64,000 bases of DNA. It comes from Cyanobacteria bacterium FACHB-502 (lineage in GTDB: Bacteria > Cyanobacteriota > Cyanobacteriia > Elainellales > Elainellaceae). The stretch covers positions 992,001-1,056,000 of the forward strand of contig JACJNZ010000039.1 in assembly GCA_014695325.1 (NCBI GenBank). Reading direction: 5' to 3'. The first letter of the stretch is position 1. Every line of letters starts with the position of its first letter. Both the position numbers and the translations under genes were made by a program. Positions 53,536 through 61,685 of this stretch are shown piece by piece. The notes beneath the pieces were generated by a model that searched no databases, was not told where the DNA came from, and was given only the letters and a program-made list of their open reading frames with translations.

Positions 53536-53644
53536 AACTGAAGCGGTATGAATCAAATTTTGGTGGCAGAACGACTGAAACTGCCTTGCTTCTTTTCATC
53601 CTAACGAATTCAGCCTAACGAATTTAGCAATTTACCTACTACCC

Positions 53645-54088
53645 TCAACACGCAGTACACCAGTTTTGACGCACCCGAGCAGAATGCACCAGCGATTTCA
53701 GCACATCCTGATCGATCGGCTTGACGAGAAACCCATCCACGCCGGGATTGTCTTCCTGACGCAGCCAGCTTGGAGCATGGGAATCGGTTAGTCCCACGAT
53801 CGTCATACTGCACTGATCGTTCATAGTGCGAAATCGATGCACCATAGGGCGTGACCAATCGTAGGGGCTTCCTGCCAGAATCACAAGACAGGGAGAAATT
53901 TGCTGTGCCTTCCACATTGCCTGCTCCGGGGAATGGGTCCACTCCACCGGACATCGGAGCTGAGCCAAGAGGGTATCGAGTCGCTGAAGATTGTCCGAGC
54001 CTTGGTTTAAAACCAGGACGTGGTTTTGAGTTACGCTCTTTTCTGTTGCAATCATTTTTCTGTTGCAATCATGTTCTATTGCAATCAT
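53645..54088 (-). CDS. Receiver-like protein lacking the phospho-acceptor aspartate
   Basis: This 147-residue protein resembles a CheY-type receiver: HVLVLNQGSDNLQRLDTLL in place of the acidic pocket, PCLVILAGSPYDWSRPMV where the phospho-Asp should stand, then TIVGLTDSHA and DGFLVKPIDQDVL with the conserved Lys. The acidic pocket residues and the acceptor Asp are missing, so it cannot be phosphorylated normally. The first 20 residues (IAIEHDCNRKMIATEK) arise from a tandem duplication carrying start codons; ATG 54055 is an equally good start. Function is unknown. Confidence 0.68.
   Translation of the reverse strand: MIAIEHDCNRKMIATEKSVTQNHVLVLNQGSDNLQRLDTLLAQLRCPVEWTHSPEQAMWKAQQISPCLVILAGSPYDWSRPMVHRFRTMNDQCSMTIVGLTDSHAPSWLRQEDNPGVDGFLVKPIDQDVLKSLVHSARVRQNWCTAC
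54039..54087 (-). repeat. Three 16-17-bp copies of a start-codon-bearing repeat
   Basis: TTTTCTGTTGCAATCA occurs at 54039-54054 and 54056-54071, and TGTTCTATTGCAATCA at 54072-54087. On the minus strand each copy supplies ATGATTGCA or ATG-like starts, in shifting frames. Confidence 0.9.
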
Positions 54089-54641
54089 AGTGTGAACAAA
54101 TTGTTGACAAATTGGCAGATATCAATAGCACAGGTGGCTCTCGGCTAATATAGCTCGCCACCCAACCCGCACTTTCTACCAAAAGTCACCAAGATCATTG
54201 AACTGATTAGATTTAACGCCTATCTTTCTGATAAATCAGTTTTCGTTTTTCTTAGCTATTCAGGATAGAAACTTATCAATCGATCGGGAAGTGAGATCGA
54301 AGTTTTGTAAAAGAGTTTATCAATAAGGAAAGGGGGTTAATTTCTATCTCTCAGAATAGAAACTAATTAAAACTTTTTCCTCAAAGTCTGTTTGAGGCAT
54401 TGCTCATGTTTTACATCCATGTTTTACATCGCCCCTGAATTTTCGATCCTGCAATACAGCGTCCCCTCTTCTAAACGTCCCCTTTTCTAAGGGAAGTTGA
54501 GGAGATCTAAGCCGATCGAGCCACAGGTTCCAGCCCCTTCCGTGCGCTACCTCACCCTGTTGTTCGGTCGTGCGGATTTGAGGCAAGCTCCGATTCTAAG
54601 GGGGATTACGGCTTCAAGGGGAATTACGGCTTCAAGGAGGA
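54089..54641. other. Gap between the receiver-like gene and manC
   Basis: This 553-base gap has no gene. It contains a partial dispersed repeat head (CATCGCCCCTGAATTTTCG near 54428), repeated CGTCCCCTTTTCTAA words (54451-54490) and a tandem duplication next to manC at 54601-54647. Confidence 0.4.
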
Positions 54642-54647
54642 TTACAG
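54601..54647. repeat. Tandem duplication reaching into the manC stop codon
   Basis: GGGGATTACGGCTTCAA (54601-54617), GGGGAATTACGGCTTCAA (54618-54635) and GGAGGATTACAG (54636-54647). The last unit includes the manC stop codon (TTA on the plus strand at 54642). Confidence 0.85.
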
Positions 54648-55694
54648 TAAGTCTGACAGATCAGACTGTTCCTGGACCTTTTTCAAGACCTGCTTAATAT
54701 CCTGAGTTCGGTCTTTGCGGGCGATCAGCGTTACTTTGCCTTCTCGCACAATAACCAGATCTTCTAAGCCGATCGTCACAATCAGATCCTCTGGATTGCT
54801 GGCATAAAGCAGAGTATCGCTAGTATCCAAACCAACGTGTCGCGCCAGCTCTACATTGGGCTGATCAGTCTGGTGCAGCAGCCGATCGATCGCGTTCCAG
54901 TCGCCCAGGTCATCCCACTCAAAAGTGACTGGAAGCACATAAGCACGATCGGTTTTTTCCATCACAGCATAGTCAATGCTGAGCTTGGGCAGGTTGGGAT
55001 AGACCGCTGAGCCTTCCTGTTCCAGCAGATTCATCATTTCGGGCGCGTGGGTTCGCAGTTCTGCCAGCATTACGCCTGCCGGAAAAATAAACATTCCGCC
55101 GTTCCAGCTATAGCGCCTGGTCGCAAGAAAAGATTCTGCTGTTGCCAAATTTGGCTTTTCGGTAAAGCGGCTCACCTTGAAGCCAGGACAGTTCTGAAAT
55201 AGCCCGACTTTTTCACCCTGCTCGATGTAGCCGTATCCGGTGGAAGGATGGGTGGGGGTAATGCCGAGGGTAGCGATCGCCTGATGAGTGGTTGCCAGTT
55301 CTTCTGCGGCTGCCAGCGTTTGATAAAAAGTGTCCTGGTTACCAATCCAGTGGTCTGCCGGGAAAAAGCCGATCGTTTCCTGTTCGCCATAGCGTTTGGC
55401 AATTTCGAGCGTTGCCCAGGCAACCGCAGGAGCCGTATCGCGCCCTTCGACTTCTGCCAGCAGGTTTTCAGCGGGCAGGTCGGGCAATTGTTCCCTAACG
55501 CCGTCTGCGAGATGGGCTGCAGTGATGACCCATAATCCTTCCCAGCCGTTAGCCAGATCCAGAAGGCGATCGGCAGTGGTTTGCAGGAGACTTTTGCCGC
55601 TTCCGTCCAGGCTCAAGAACTGCTTGGGACGCGCTTTGCGGCTCAGGGGCCAGAATCGCTCTCCTTTTCCGCCAGCCAAAATTACGGGAATCAT
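54642..55694 (-). CDS. manC: Mannose-1-phosphate guanylyltransferase
   Basis: This 350-residue nucleotidyltransferase makes GDP-mannose from mannose-1-phosphate and GTP. The signature is ILAGGKGERFWPLSR with KPKQF-type ARPKQFLSL; VEGRDTAPAVAW, FFPADHWIG, STGYGYIEQGE and RFTEKPNLATA follow. It is the monofunctional short type without the phosphomannose isomerase domain. GDP-mannose feeds fucose, lipopolysaccharide and exopolysaccharide synthesis, fitting with the envelope genes nearby. The stop codon is embedded in a tandem duplication. Confidence 0.94.
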   Translation of the reverse strand: MIPVILAGGKGERFWPLSRKARPKQFLSLDGSGKSLLQTTADRLLDLANGWEGLWVITAAHLADGVREQLPDLPAENLLAEVEGRDTAPAVAWATLEIAKRYGEQETIGFFPADHWIGNQDTFYQTLAAAEELATTHQAIATLGITPTHPSTGYGYIEQGEKVGLFQNCPGFKVSRFTEKPNLATAESFLATRRYSWNGGMFIFPAGVMLAELRTHAPEMMNLLEQEGSAVYPNLPKLSIDYAVMEKTDRAYVLPVTFEWDDLGDWNAIDRLLHQTDQPNVELARHVGLDTSDTLLYASNPEDLIVTIGLEDLVIVREGKVTLIARKDRTQDIKQVLKKVQEQSDLSDLL

Positions 55695-56188
55695 GACAGT
55701 CCGACCAACGCTTTGAGGTTTCGCCCCATCCTATCAAGGATTGCTCAACGAGGCGAATTCTCTTGCCGATCGCTTTATCGCATCTTCATCGATCGCTGAT
55801 TTTCCCTCTGTAGATAGACTCAGAAATCCTGAAAGATGGCTCGGCTTGCCGCTGATGAAGGAAGGCGATCGATCTGGCTTCAGGGTATAATCTGCTCGAT
55901 TAGTAATAAAAATACATAGTTCAGAATCAAAGCATCATTCAAAACGTGAATCAATCAGAACACGAAGCAACCAGAACACGAAGCAACATGCAAATTTATC
56001 TTGCCAAATTCGAGTAAGTTTCTGGAATTGAGAGCTGAGGCAGTGATTCTATTTGATTGTCTCTCTTGTATCTGTTCATCGTTCCTGAAGTGAGCGGTTT
56101 GAAATGAACAGTCTGAAATGAGTAGTTTAGCCATTCTTTAAACAGCGATTTACCAGGTGGCGTTGGAGTTAAGGGTCAAAGCAGTCGA
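55695..56188. other. Divergent gap between manC and the LCP gene
   Basis: This 494-base gap has no gene. A perfect 16-base tandem duplication (CAGAACACGAAGCAAC at 55957 and 55973) and related GAA(A)TGA-type words near 56090-56125 are present. Promoters of both flanking genes should lie here. Confidence 0.4.
55957..55988 (+). repeat. Perfect 16-bp tandem duplication
   Basis: CAGAACACGAAGCAAC is repeated exactly at 55957-55972 and 55973-55988, about 200 bases before the LCP gene. Confidence 0.95.
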
Positions 56189-57658
56189 GTGTCAAAAACC
56201 TACAGGTATCAAACTGACATGGGTGATGGAGTAAGCAAGCCGGAACAGGTATTACAGCGGACAAGCGAAGCAAACACCCTTGAGGCAAAGCCCCCAGCGG
56301 TGGACACTTTCCAGGAACACAGTCAGGCACAAGCCCGACCCACTCTCTCTGCTGAGGATGCCCAGCCGCCCGCCGAGCTGAGCCAACGATCGCCTTTTTG
56401 GCGGCACCTGAGACGGGGAGCACTTTTGGGTCTAACCGCAGTGACTTCAGCGGCGATCGGGGCAATGGCAGCGTTCACCGTTCCCCTGAGCCCGAGCGTT
56501 GCGCCTGCCCCGGAAAAAACGACAGACTCCCCCTGGAAATCAGCCTTGCGCTACCAGATCACGCAGCCAGTCAATATTCTGGTAATGGGAATTGATTTGC
56601 CGCTCGATCTACCCGACAATCGCTCCTCCAGCAATGTCTTTGCCGGGCGCAGCGATACGATGCTGCTGGTGCGAATTGATCCCGCGCAAAACACCGTCAA
56701 TCTGCTCTCAATTCCTAGAGATACCCAGGCTTATATTCCGGGCGAGGGCACGGAGAAAATTAACTATGCGAATGCGCTGGGTGGTCCAGAAACGGCGGCA
56801 AAGGTGGTCAGCAGTACGCTCAACGGGGTGACGATCGATCGCTATGTGCGCGTGAGTACGGGCGCGTTTCGAGAACTGGTCGATCTGCTGGGCGGCGTTC
56901 GCGTCTTTGTGCCGGAGCGAATGGAATATAAAGATGACACTCAAAAGCTCAAGATCGATCTGCAACCGGGGTGGCAAACCCTGAACGGCAGCCAGGCAGA
57001 AGGCTTTGCCCGATTCCGTCAAGATAGCAATGGCGACATTGGGCGAGTGCAGCGACAGCAGCAGCTCATTCGTGCCCTGCGAGAACGGCTGACCAATCCC
57101 ACGTTGGTCACTCGCATCCCGCAAATCGTCCAGCTTTTCCAGAAATACATCGACACCAACCTTTCGCTGGAAGAGATGATGGCACTTGCCTCAACGGGGC
57201 TGAACCTGGAGCAGGAAAATCTGCACATGGTAATGTTGCCAGGTCGCTTTAGTACGCCAGACGAGTACGCTGCAAGCTACTGGCTAATGGATGCTGCTGG
57301 ACGAGACCAGGTGATGCAGGAATACTTTAACGTGGGCGCATACACGGTCACCAATCCCCAGACCGATCGCGCCGATCTGCGAATTGCCATTCAAAATGCC
57401 TCTAGTGATTCTAATCTGGGCAGCAAAGTTGCCGCCTATCTTCAGTCCAAGGGCTTTAATCAGGTTTATGTGGTCGAAGACTGGCCCGATCGCCTAGAGC
57501 AGACCCAGATTATTGCTCAGCGCGGCGACCTTCGCAGTGCCTCAGACCTGGAAACCGTGATGGGGACGGGTCAGGTAGTGGCTGCATCAACGGGTGACCT
57601 GCAATCGGATCTCACGATTCGGGTGGGCGACGATTGGGCAAAGCGATCAGGCATTTAG
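56189..57658 (+). CDS. LytR-CpsA-Psr (LCP) family glycopolymer ligase with LytR_C domain
   Basis: This 489-residue protein has a cytoplasmic tail, one membrane helix (about 77-97, GALLGLTAVTSAAIGAMAAF) and an extracytoplasmic LCP domain (about 125-330; ILVMGIDLPLD, GRSDTMLLVRIDP, SIPRDTQAYIPGEG, KINYANALGG, ARFRQDSNGDIGRVQRQQQL). A C-terminal LytR_C domain follows (about 385-480; LRIAIQNASSDSNLGSKVAA). LCP enzymes transfer lipid-linked glycans to peptidoglycan or other acceptors. The conserved Arg and Asp residues that bind pyrophosphate and Mg are present. The GTG at 56189 lacks a clear ribosome binding site; ATG 56219 is an alternative. Confidence 0.9.
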   Translation: MSKTYRYQTDMGDGVSKPEQVLQRTSEANTLEAKPPAVDTFQEHSQAQARPTLSAEDAQPPAELSQRSPFWRHLRRGALLGLTAVTSAAIGAMAAFTVPLSPSVAPAPEKTTDSPWKSALRYQITQPVNILVMGIDLPLDLPDNRSSSNVFAGRSDTMLLVRIDPAQNTVNLLSIPRDTQAYIPGEGTEKINYANALGGPETAAKVVSSTLNGVTIDRYVRVSTGAFRELVDLLGGVRVFVPERMEYKDDTQKLKIDLQPGWQTLNGSQAEGFARFRQDSNGDIGRVQRQQQLIRALRERLTNPTLVTRIPQIVQLFQKYIDTNLSLEEMMALASTGLNLEQENLHMVMLPGRFSTPDEYAASYWLMDAAGRDQVMQEYFNVGAYTVTNPQTDRADLRIAIQNASSDSNLGSKVAAYLQSKGFNQVYVVEDWPDRLEQTQIIAQRGDLRSASDLETVMGTGQVVAASTGDLQSDLTIRVGDDWAKRSGI

Positions 57659-57690
57659 GAATGGTTGGGTCGCGATAGGAGCAAAAAGAT

Positions 57691-58197
57691 ATGAAAAAAC
57701 TGCTGCAATGTTTACTGAGTCTGGTGCTGGTTGTAGGACTCGCTTGTCTGTGGGTGCTGCTGAACGCGACTCCGGCAATTGCCCTTACCGATACAGTGAA
57801 CTACAACAACGCCAATCTCAACCAGGAGAACTTTGCCCGCGCCGATTTTCACGGCAAAGCGTTTGTCTCCGCCGAGATGCGCGCAGCGAACTTTGAGGGC
57901 GCCGACCTTTCAGACGCAATTTTAACCAAGGGGGTGCTGCTCGATGCTAACCTGCGGGAAGCTAACCTGACTGGAGCACTGCTCGATCGCGTCTTCCTGG
58001 TGGGGGCAGATTTAACCAATGCGCTGCTGATTGGCGTAACGGCAACCCGCACTAGCTTTCAGAATGTGACAGTGACCGGGGCGGATTTTACCGATGCGAT
58101 TCTCGATCGCTTTGAAATCTCAGAACTCTGCAAGCGAGCAGACGGCGTGAACCCGGTGACTGGGGTTTCAACACGAGACAGTTTGGGCTGTCCTTAG
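57691..58197 (+). CDS. Lumenal-type pentapeptide-repeat protein
   Basis: This 168-residue protein has a signal peptide (about 1-32, cleaved near ATPAIA) and a core of A(D/N)LXX repeats (about 40-140; [33 protein letters not shown]). The C-terminus [16 protein letters not shown], then SLGCP, with two cysteines, is characteristic of the thylakoid-lumen TL15/TL17-like pentapeptide proteins shared with plants. The role is unknown. It follows the LCP gene by 32 bases and may be cotranscribed with it. Confidence 0.88.
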   Translation: MKKLLQCLLSLVLVVGLACLWVLLNATPAIALTDTVNYNNANLNQENFARADFHGKAFVSAEMRAANFEGADLSDAILTKGVLLDANLREANLTGALLDRVFLVGADLTNALLIGVTATRTSFQNVTVTGADFTDAILDRFEISELCKRADGVNPVTGVSTRDSLGCP

Positions 58198-58286
58198 GAA
58201 GGTTAGGGGTGGTTTGAGGCGTGTTCTCAGTGCTCCATCGCCCCAGAAATTTCCCAGTGCTAGGGGACTCTGAGAAGAACCATCTT

Positions 58287-58976
58287 TTAAGCTGAACCTT
58301 TTAGCCAGCGCATCAACGGCTCCCAGGCTAGGACATCCTCCAGAATTGATCGGTAGCCTTCGCTGTTCGGATGCAGACCGTCAGAGCAAAGGCGCGACTT
58401 CCACCAGGCTTCTCCCCGATTGATCCAGCAATCAAAGATATCCAGATAGGGAATCTCTCGTTCCAGGCAGGCGAGGCGAGTCGCTTCTTTGTAGCGGTGC
58501 TGGTCGGCGTGGTTGTAATAAAGGCAGTTGGCAAAGGGCATTTGCGCTTCGTCTACGGGAGTCATGCCGATAAAAAAGACCGGACAGAGTGGATTGGCGC
58601 AATCGAGCAGAACTGCAAGCTCAGTCTGAAACTGCTCGAAATCGGTCAGGTTTTTTCCGGTTAACCGCTGCACTCGCGAGGAGTCGTTTGTGCCGACTGA
58701 GAGAATAATGCCGTCGGGGAGGCGATGTCGTAGTTCACCACGCTGCCGAAACTCGGATTCGAGACGCTGGGACACCTGCCGCACTCCGTCCCCTCGAACG
58801 CCGAGATTATAAAGTGCGTGATCAGGTCCTTCAGGAGACATCCACTGTCGCCGCAATCGCTCGACCCAGCCCCCGCCTTCCGGGTCACCAAAGCCGTAAA
58901 TCACGCTGTCACCCAGCGCAACAATCCGCAGAGTAGGGCTGACAATCTGAACCGCAGGGCGAATGACTGTTTGCAT
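58287..58976 (-). CDS. SGNH/GDSL-family hydrolase
   Basis: This 229-residue protein has the catalytic blocks GDSV (about 22-25, Ser nucleophile), the Gly-block NLGVRGDG (oxyanion Gly), GTND (Asn) and DGLHPN (Asp and His dyad). There is no signal peptide, so it is probably a cytosolic esterase or acyl/acetyl hydrolase. The substrate is unknown. It is convergent with the pentapeptide gene; a short CCATCGCCCC ... GGGGACTCTGAG hairpin resembling the dispersed repeat lies between (58236-58276). Confidence 0.88.
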   Translation of the reverse strand: MQTVIRPAVQIVSPTLRIVALGDSVIYGFGDPEGGGWVERLRRQWMSPEGPDHALYNLGVRGDGVRQVSQRLESEFRQRGELRHRLPDGIILSVGTNDSSRVQRLTGKNLTDFEQFQTELAVLLDCANPLCPVFFIGMTPVDEAQMPFANCLYYNHADQHRYKEATRLACLEREIPYLDIFDCWINRGEAWWKSRLCSDGLHPNSEGYRSILEDVLAWEPLMRWLKGSA

Positions 58977-59167
58977 CTTGGGATTGAAACAGGGGGGTGA
59001 AACGGGCAGAGGGGCTAACCGCTAAACAGAACCGGGTAGGACGACCCGAACACTTCAGCAAGTTGCGTGTTGTTTATAACACTTCATGAATTTTAACCCC
59101 GTTGCTGTAAGTTGGATTGCGATCGATAACTTTTCTGTATCGATCGCCTGACTCCCTATTCTGGAAG

Positions 59168-60811
59168 TTAGCTCACAACTTCGGGGTATCTTAGACACTT
59201 TTCCTGATACAGGCTGACAATCCGGGCAGTCACCTCAGCCACTGTCAGATGGTCGGTGTTGATCTCGATCGCATCAACGGCTTTTCGCAAGGGGGCAAGC
59301 TTGCGGGTACTGTCTTTTCGATCGCGATCGGCGATAGCGTGTTCCAGTTCCGGCAGGCTAACGAGGGGCTGTCCTTGTCGCTTCAGGTCTTCGAGGCGGC
59401 GGCGTGCCCGTTCCTGAACTGAAGCGGTGAGGAAAATCTTCAGTTCGGCATCGGGGAAAACATAAGTGCCAATGTCGCGGCCGTCCATCACAATGCCGCC
59501 CCGTCGTCCATAAGCCTGCTGACGCTTGACCAGTTCGTGGCGGACAGTGGGCAGAGCAGCAATGGCAGAAACCTGAGCAGTGACTTCCAGAGTACGGATT
59601 GCCTGGGTCACTTCTTCGCTGTTAAACCAGACCCGCAGGGCATAGGGGGCATTGGCTGAACCCTGAGGAACTGCCTGTTCAAGCTGGATTTCAGACTGGC
59701 TCACCAGTTCCGCGATCGCAGGTTCATCGTCGATCGCAATATCCGATCGCAGCACTGACCAGGTTACAGCACGATACATTGCCCCGGTATCAAGGTAGAG
59801 CAAGTTCAATTGCTGTGCCACAAGACGCGCCACGGTGGATTTTCCGGCTCCGGCGGGTCCATCAAGAGCGACGATCGGCTGACGGTTTCGCAGCAGCACA
59901 TTATCAATCAGGCGAGTCGAGCCAAGCCGGGCAGCAATGGCGAGGAGGGCGGTGTCTTCAACTTGCTCTAAAGGTTTCATGGTGTCGGGGTGAACGAGTT
60001 CAATATATTCTGGCTGAACGGAGGGAACGATGGAGAGGTGTGCCTGCACTGCCCGGATCAAATCTTCACGCAACTGCCTGCCTTCTTCAAAAACCTGCTC
60101 TGCTTTTTGCAAACTTCGATACAAAATACTGGCTTGCGATCGTTCCTCTGGAGAAAGATACCGATTTCGGGAACTTAGGGCAAGCCCATCCGCTTCGCGC
60201 ACGATCGGACAGGCGACGATCTCCACAGGCAGGTTTAAGTCTTCTCGAATGCGGCGAATAATGGCGACCTGCTGCGCGTCTTTCTGCCCGAAATAGGCGC
60301 GATCGGGCTGCACAATATTTAACAGTTTCGTCACCACTGTTGCCACCCCCTGAAAATGACCCGGACGCGATGCCCCACACAGCCCTGTCATCATTACCGC
60401 TGGGGGAATCACCTGCGTCACCGCACTGGCAATCGGTGGAAATGAAGTTCCGTACAGCTCGCTGGCGGAGGGCGCAAAAATCACGTCCACACCCGCTTCC
60501 TGGCAAAGTCGCCCATCCTGCTCCAGCGTTCGGGGATATCGCTGAAAGTCCTCGTTTGGACCAAACTGAAGCGGATTCACAAAAATGCTGACCACAACGC
60601 GATCGTTTTCCTGCCTTGCCTGGCGAATCAGGCTCAGGTGCCCAGCATGAAGTGCGCCCATTGTCGGTACGAGTCCGAAAGTTAAGGAATGACCCGGACG
60701 ATCGACTCCATTCTGCGGGAGCAGCGTCGATTGCTTCGCAGTTCCCTGAAGGGGTAATCGCTGTGCTTCTAGATAGCAGCGTAATCCGGCGATGGTGGTG
60801 AACAGGCGCAC
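59168..60811 (-). CDS. panC/cmk: Bifunctional pantoate-beta-alanine ligase / cytidylate kinase
   Basis: This 547-residue fusion is typical of cyanobacteria. The N-terminal PanC (about 1-300) has VPTMGALHAGHLSLIRQAR, FVNPLQFGPNED and YFGQKDAQQVAIIRR, and makes pantothenate for coenzyme A. The C-terminal Cmk (about 315-540) has the P-loop LDGPAGAGKSTVARLVA, then LDTGAMYRAVTW and GRDIGTYVFPDAELKIFLTA, and phosphorylates CMP. The start is GTG at 60811 with GGGGAGA eight bases upstream. All catalytic motifs of both halves are intact. A purine/pyrimidine tract lies upstream. Confidence 0.96.
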   Translation of the reverse strand: MRLFTTIAGLRCYLEAQRLPLQGTAKQSTLLPQNGVDRPGHSLTFGLVPTMGALHAGHLSLIRQARQENDRVVVSIFVNPLQFGPNEDFQRYPRTLEQDGRLCQEAGVDVIFAPSASELYGTSFPPIASAVTQVIPPAVMMTGLCGASRPGHFQGVATVVTKLLNIVQPDRAYFGQKDAQQVAIIRRIREDLNLPVEIVACPIVREADGLALSSRNRYLSPEERSQASILYRSLQKAEQVFEEGRQLREDLIRAVQAHLSIVPSVQPEYIELVHPDTMKPLEQVEDTALLAIAARLGSTRLIDNVLLRNRQPIVALDGPAGAGKSTVARLVAQQLNLLYLDTGAMYRAVTWSVLRSDIAIDDEPAIAELVSQSEIQLEQAVPQGSANAPYALRVWFNSEEVTQAIRTLEVTAQVSAIAALPTVRHELVKRQQAYGRRGGIVMDGRDIGTYVFPDAELKIFLTASVQERARRRLEDLKRQGQPLVSLPELEHAIADRDRKDSTRKLAPLRKAVDAIEINTDHLTVAEVTARIVSLYQEKCLRYPEVVS

Positions 60812-60879
60812 CGATCGATTCTCCCCGCGAAAGTCTCCGCCTTGTAGTGTACAAAATTACGGGCAGGAACCGCTTGGGC

Positions 60880-61000
60880 GGGGAAGTAGATGGGGAAGTA
60901 GGGGAATGGGGGGATGAAGGGGTGGAGTGGGATTATTTGTAAAGGGTGTTTGTAAAGGGAGCCGAGGGAGTTGGGGGAATCGAGGGAGGGAAACGGTTGG
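60880..61000 (+). repeat. Purine-skewed spacer tract before panC/cmk
   Basis: The plus strand reads GGGGAAGTAGATGGGGAAGT, then GGGGAATGGGGGGATGAAGG, then TTGTAAAGGGTGTTTGTAAAGGGAG-type words. It belongs to the same family as tracts at 31085 and 34431. Confidence 0.55.
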
Positions 61001-61004
61001 GACG

Positions 61005-61496
61005 TTAGGGTTTGACCATGCCGTCAGGTAGGATGGCTCCGGTAAGGTTTGCACCTTCTAGTTTTGCCTGGTCGAGTTTGGCTTCGCTGAGGTCGGCGTT
61101 TTGCAGGTTTGCGCCTGTAAGGTTTGCGTTGGTGAGGTCAGCGTTTCGGAGATAGGCTCCTTGCAGGTTTGCACCTTGCAGATTAGCGTTGCTGAAGTTG
61201 GCAGCGGAAAGTCCAGCACTGCTCAGATTTGCGCCTTGCAGGTTTGCGCTACTGAGATTGCCGCTATCGAGAAATGCTCCGCTCAGATCTGCTTGGCTGA
61301 GATTGGCACTGCTAAGGTTTGCGCCGTTGAGCTGGGCTTTTTTCAGGTCTGCCTGAGTCAAATCGATATTTTGCAGATCGCATTTTGCACATTTTTTCTC
61401 GCTCCTGAGCTGCTCTTGCGGAGAAGGTTTAGCACAGCTTGCAAGCAGAAGCAGGAGAGCGATCGAGAAAGGAAAGAATCGAAAATTACGTTTCAT
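61005..61496 (-). CDS. Pentapeptide-repeat lipoprotein
   Basis: This 163-residue protein from ATG 61496 has a signal ending in a lipobox (FSIALLLLLASC), then Cys-containing SEKKCAKCDLQNI and about 20 A(N/D)L(S/Q)X repeats (QLNGANLSSANLSQADLSGA, NLQGANLQGAYLRNADLTNA). It ends LPDGMVKP. It should be a lipid-anchored right-handed beta-helix. The CxKC pair before the repeats is shared with the protein at 29798 (NRCPDC), suggesting related subfamilies. An upstream GTG at 61526 is less likely. Confidence 0.86.
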   Translation of the reverse strand: MKRNFRFFPFSIALLLLLASCAKPSPQEQLRSEKKCAKCDLQNIDLTQADLKKAQLNGANLSSANLSQADLSGAFLDSGNLSSANLQGANLSSAGLSAANFSNANLQGANLQGAYLRNADLTNANLTGANLQNADLSEAKLDQAKLEGANLTGAILPDGMVKP

Positions 61497-61589
61497 ATCA
61501 GCTAATTCAACTTTTGAAAACTTCACGACACAGGAACATCCTTAAAATTGTTTGGGAAGTACCGAAAAATTGCTTGGGAAGTATCGAAG

Positions 61590-61685
61590 GTGCTGCATTG
61601 CCCCTAAATCCCTTATCTCCCTATCTCCCCATTCCCCTATCTCCTCACCTCCTCATCCACTCATCCCCCTATCCACCCCTTTCCC
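61590..61685 (+). repeat. Pyrimidine-skewed spacer tract at the futB 3' end
   Basis: The plus strand reads TTGCCCCTAAATCCC, then TCTCCCCATTCCCCTATC, then CCTCATCCACTCATCCCC; it partly covers the futB stop region. The word order closely matches 38420-38470. Confidence 0.6.
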
